From positions 11,245,177 to 11,309,176 of the forward strand of contig OX424566.1 in assembly GCA_949152475.1 (NCBI GenBank): DNA of 64,000 nt. Reading direction: 5' to 3'. How positions within the stretch are numbered: position 1 is the stretch's first letter; every line of letters begins with the position of its first letter. The stretch is from Terebella lapidaria. Taxonomy: Eukaryota > Annelida > Polychaeta > Terebellida > Terebellidae. Below the pieces are notes generated by a model that saw only the letters and a program-made list of their open reading frames with translations, was not told the DNA's origin and made no database searches. This document shows, piece after piece, positions 61,745 to 64,000 of this stretch. Made by a program: the position numbers and the translations under genes.

Positions 61745-62400
61745 AAGTCAACCTCCAGGAATTCAGAAGCCTCCTGGATCAAACCACCATCAGACATCAG
61801 TTCGGGACTCTTTGGCCTGAACATCATCTCTAGGGTTGGGCTTGGTTGTGTCACAAGTGGTCAATCTCCTGAACAAACCCAGCCTAGCCAACATGATTGA
61901 ACACCTGATCACTAAGTCTTGTCAGAGGAGTGACAACAACATTTTGACGTTTACCCTGAGGTGAACAAATTCAAGGGCATGGCGGTTGCTTTGCCTCTTG
62001 GCGAACCAAAAAAGTCATGTCTTGATCTTGATTTGTTTAAAATGCTAACACGGGCCAAACAAATGGATGTAAACCTACGGGAGCTCGTCTTAGCCGTACT
62101 ATGATGTTTTGGGTACAAAATCACAGGAAAAGCTTGTATCACCAATCTTTCACAGAGGTTACAAGATCCCATTCAGTCAGCCACCTGCCATCTCCCCTTC
62201 CCCATTAGTTCTCGTCCTGTCCTCCAGGGACCGAGAAATTTCAAATGCTTAGTCACCTTATCACCGAGATGCTGGAGAAGCAGGCCGCCGTGATTGTGTT
62301 TCAGCCCTCCTTCAGCTTCTACAGTTGGCTGTTTGTGGTTTCAAAGATGACTGTCAGTTGACAGCCAATCATACAGTAAACCTCACACCCTCAACCAGTT
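61745..62400. pseudogene. Degraded retroelement-like sequence, right part
   Basis: Plus-strand fragments include a short segment resembling the beginning of a DIRS-type reverse transcriptase (SFYSWLFVV preceded by a LISEML-like helix). It is an old, multiply broken fossil. The family call is tentative. Confidence 0.3.
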
Positions 62401-64000
62401 ACTAATGTATTGGTAAAGGAGCAATTGTGTTCCAATCGATCTCTACCTGGGCTCACCGCTGCATTATTAATGAGGTACGTGGACAAGTGGCTAGTTACAC
62501 ATTCCAACCAGCACGCTGTGGTGTCCCACACCAACTTGGTAGTCCGTCTGTGTTGAAATGTCTGTTTGATTGTCACCTTGCAGAAGTGTGATCTTGCGAA
62601 CAAATTCACAGACCAATTTGTTGACATCAACATGGTATTGCCTAACCAATAAAGGTCCGTTTGCAACACTTGGATTGAGTTTTTGGATGCAGTTTCTATG
62701 CCGTGTGATTCTCGCATGTAAAATTTTGTTTTCTTGACGAACCAAATTTTCCACAATGCATTCCTAAAGTTTGACAATCTATAACTCAATTTGATGGACA
62801 CTTATTCACGTTCCTAAGAAAGCTTAGGAACCGAATTGGATTCGTCATCATTGAAAACCTACATTTAGATAAAAAAATATCAACATTATATATAGCTTGA
62901 TTGAAGAAGTTACAGGCGTCAGATCAAATAAAATTGTTTCCTGATTGGTTGAAAAAAATGTAGCGATTTTGCACAAAGATCGCAGCAGGTGATTCTTAAT
63001 GAATACGCTTGTTTTCTGGCCTTGTTGTGGACGCTTCTGTTAGAAGCACATGCGCTGCTTGGCAACGGCCTCTAACTGAGCTGAGCAAGGCGAGAGAACG
63101 ACGGAGGGCTTGGCCATGAGCTCTACGTCCCCATTTCGAAGGAAGCAAAAGAAGCAAACATCCCAGTATACCGAATACTGCTGCTTTCTTTTCATCAATA
63201 GTAAAACCGTTTGACATTTTGTAAGCTGATTGGAAGAGTTCAGGAAGTCAATGACTGGACAAATCATTAAGTCACTTGACAATTGCACAGTCAATCGTTT
63301 TTCCTCCAAACAACAAATTTGGGACTCACCTGAATTTTTTAGAAGGTGAGAATCTAAGTGAAGCTTCTTACTCAATGGTCGTTCTCAGGCATTTTTTTTT
63401 AGAGAAATAGGCTATGTATTTTGTCCTGGAGAATACAAAGTTGATGATCCCTTGATTGAAAGGATGAGGATATCCATCTTTTCAGCAGTCGGGTCGAAGT
63501 AAATGTATTTAACAGGTAGCACCTTATAATAAATAAATTTATTTTGCGATGTCTTGTTCCATGAAAGATCCATGATTTCCAGGAAGATATATGCGACTAC
63601 CCATCGTGTTTTTATGTACTGGTCAACTGATCAGCTGATGCGAAATTGTGTCTCATCTCAAATTGAAAATAAAGCAGTCATTAGATGTTATTTAATCAAC
63701 GGTAGTGTAACATTTATGAATGGGCGCGTTTTAATGAATACACCACTCTGTACATTCATTAAACACCTATAGGTGTAAAAGAAGTGTTGCATTATGGTAT
63801 TATAATCTTAACACGTGGTTTCTAAAATGAACGTGTAGAATACACCTCAATGTGTCTTCTGGTTAAAAAATGCAATAATATTTCGAATCCTGATGTATGT
63901 AAACAGGACCGAATCCTCGAGTATGCTAAGATTCTCGAGATCCCGTTTTGGCTGAAATTCAATAGAAGTGTGCCAATTAATAGAATGATAACACTTAACC
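62401..64000. other. No gene recognised
   Basis: AT-rich sequence with short overlapping open frames on both strands (62391-62801, 62996-63375, 63554-63772) and no recognised domain. The left part may still belong to the degraded retroelement. Confidence 0.45.

Noticed and set aside
1-64000. tRNA, rRNA, CRISPR and operon-type features
   Set aside because: No tRNA or rRNA signature was found, and the sequence is plainly eukaryotic. The tandem arrays have long units without regular spacers, so they are satellites and not CRISPR.

Overview
The window is eukaryotic, intron-rich, AT-rich DNA, most likely from a marine invertebrate. A deuterostome such as amphioxus or an acorn worm is my best guess, but a lophotrochozoan cannot be excluded. 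The reasons are vertebrate-like exon structures, many short elements and frequent ACATGTA motifs. Four conserved animal genes can be reconstructed exon by exon with consistent splice phases: SURF6 (+, 1248-2923), KRIT1 (-, 5854-8079, a single coding exon), ACBD6 (+, 9772-11858, seven coding exons) and a complete laminin gamma-1-type gene (-, 57709 down to 15245, 26 coding exons, 1633 codons). In humans LAMC1 and ACBD6 both lie at 1q25, and LAMC3 and SURF6 both lie at 9q34, so three of the four genes fit an ancient linkage group. KRIT1 does not, and here it is intronless.

Layout: 1-597 is the end of a repeat element. SURF6 follows, then a weak unknown reading frame (3845-4225) and a foldback element (4261-4925). 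KRIT1 and ACBD6 are divergently arranged around about 1.7 kb. A TTAA-flanked foldback element (12722-13621) lies between ACBD6 and the laminin 3' end. The laminin gene fills 15-58 kb. Its introns hold most of the repeats, and intron 3 alone (29672-49318) is about 19.6 kb because of nested insertions. Right of the laminin promoter, 58-62 kb holds a satellite-bearing element sitting inside degraded retroelement-like sequence. The last 1.6 kb shows no gene.

The most interesting signal is a set of seven elements, in four sequence families, that share one architecture. Each complete one has a short 5' start (AACTAGAC in three families, AAAATTAGCC in the fourth), then a small hairpin, then an 8-12 nt motif. 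The interior is mostly tandem repeats. The 3' end is a hairpin whose right arm is the inverted copy of that 5' motif, ending in AAT or TAA. This resembles Helitron2/Helentron elements with asymmetric terminal inverted repeats. No Rep/helicase is present, so these would be non-autonomous. The 3' hairpin is 13+3+13 nt in three families, two of which have a G.G mismatch at the exact centre of the stem.

In laminin intron 3 one such element (30008-45914, reversed) contains another (31288-33310) and a young Ty3/gypsy LTR retroelement (34462-45838). The retroelement in turn contains a GC-rich TIR element (36577-38169) and a third Helentron-like copy (40313-41775). The satellite inside the 58.8-61.7 kb element carries perfect DR1 nuclear-receptor sites and a near-identical 670-bp five-monomer duplication.
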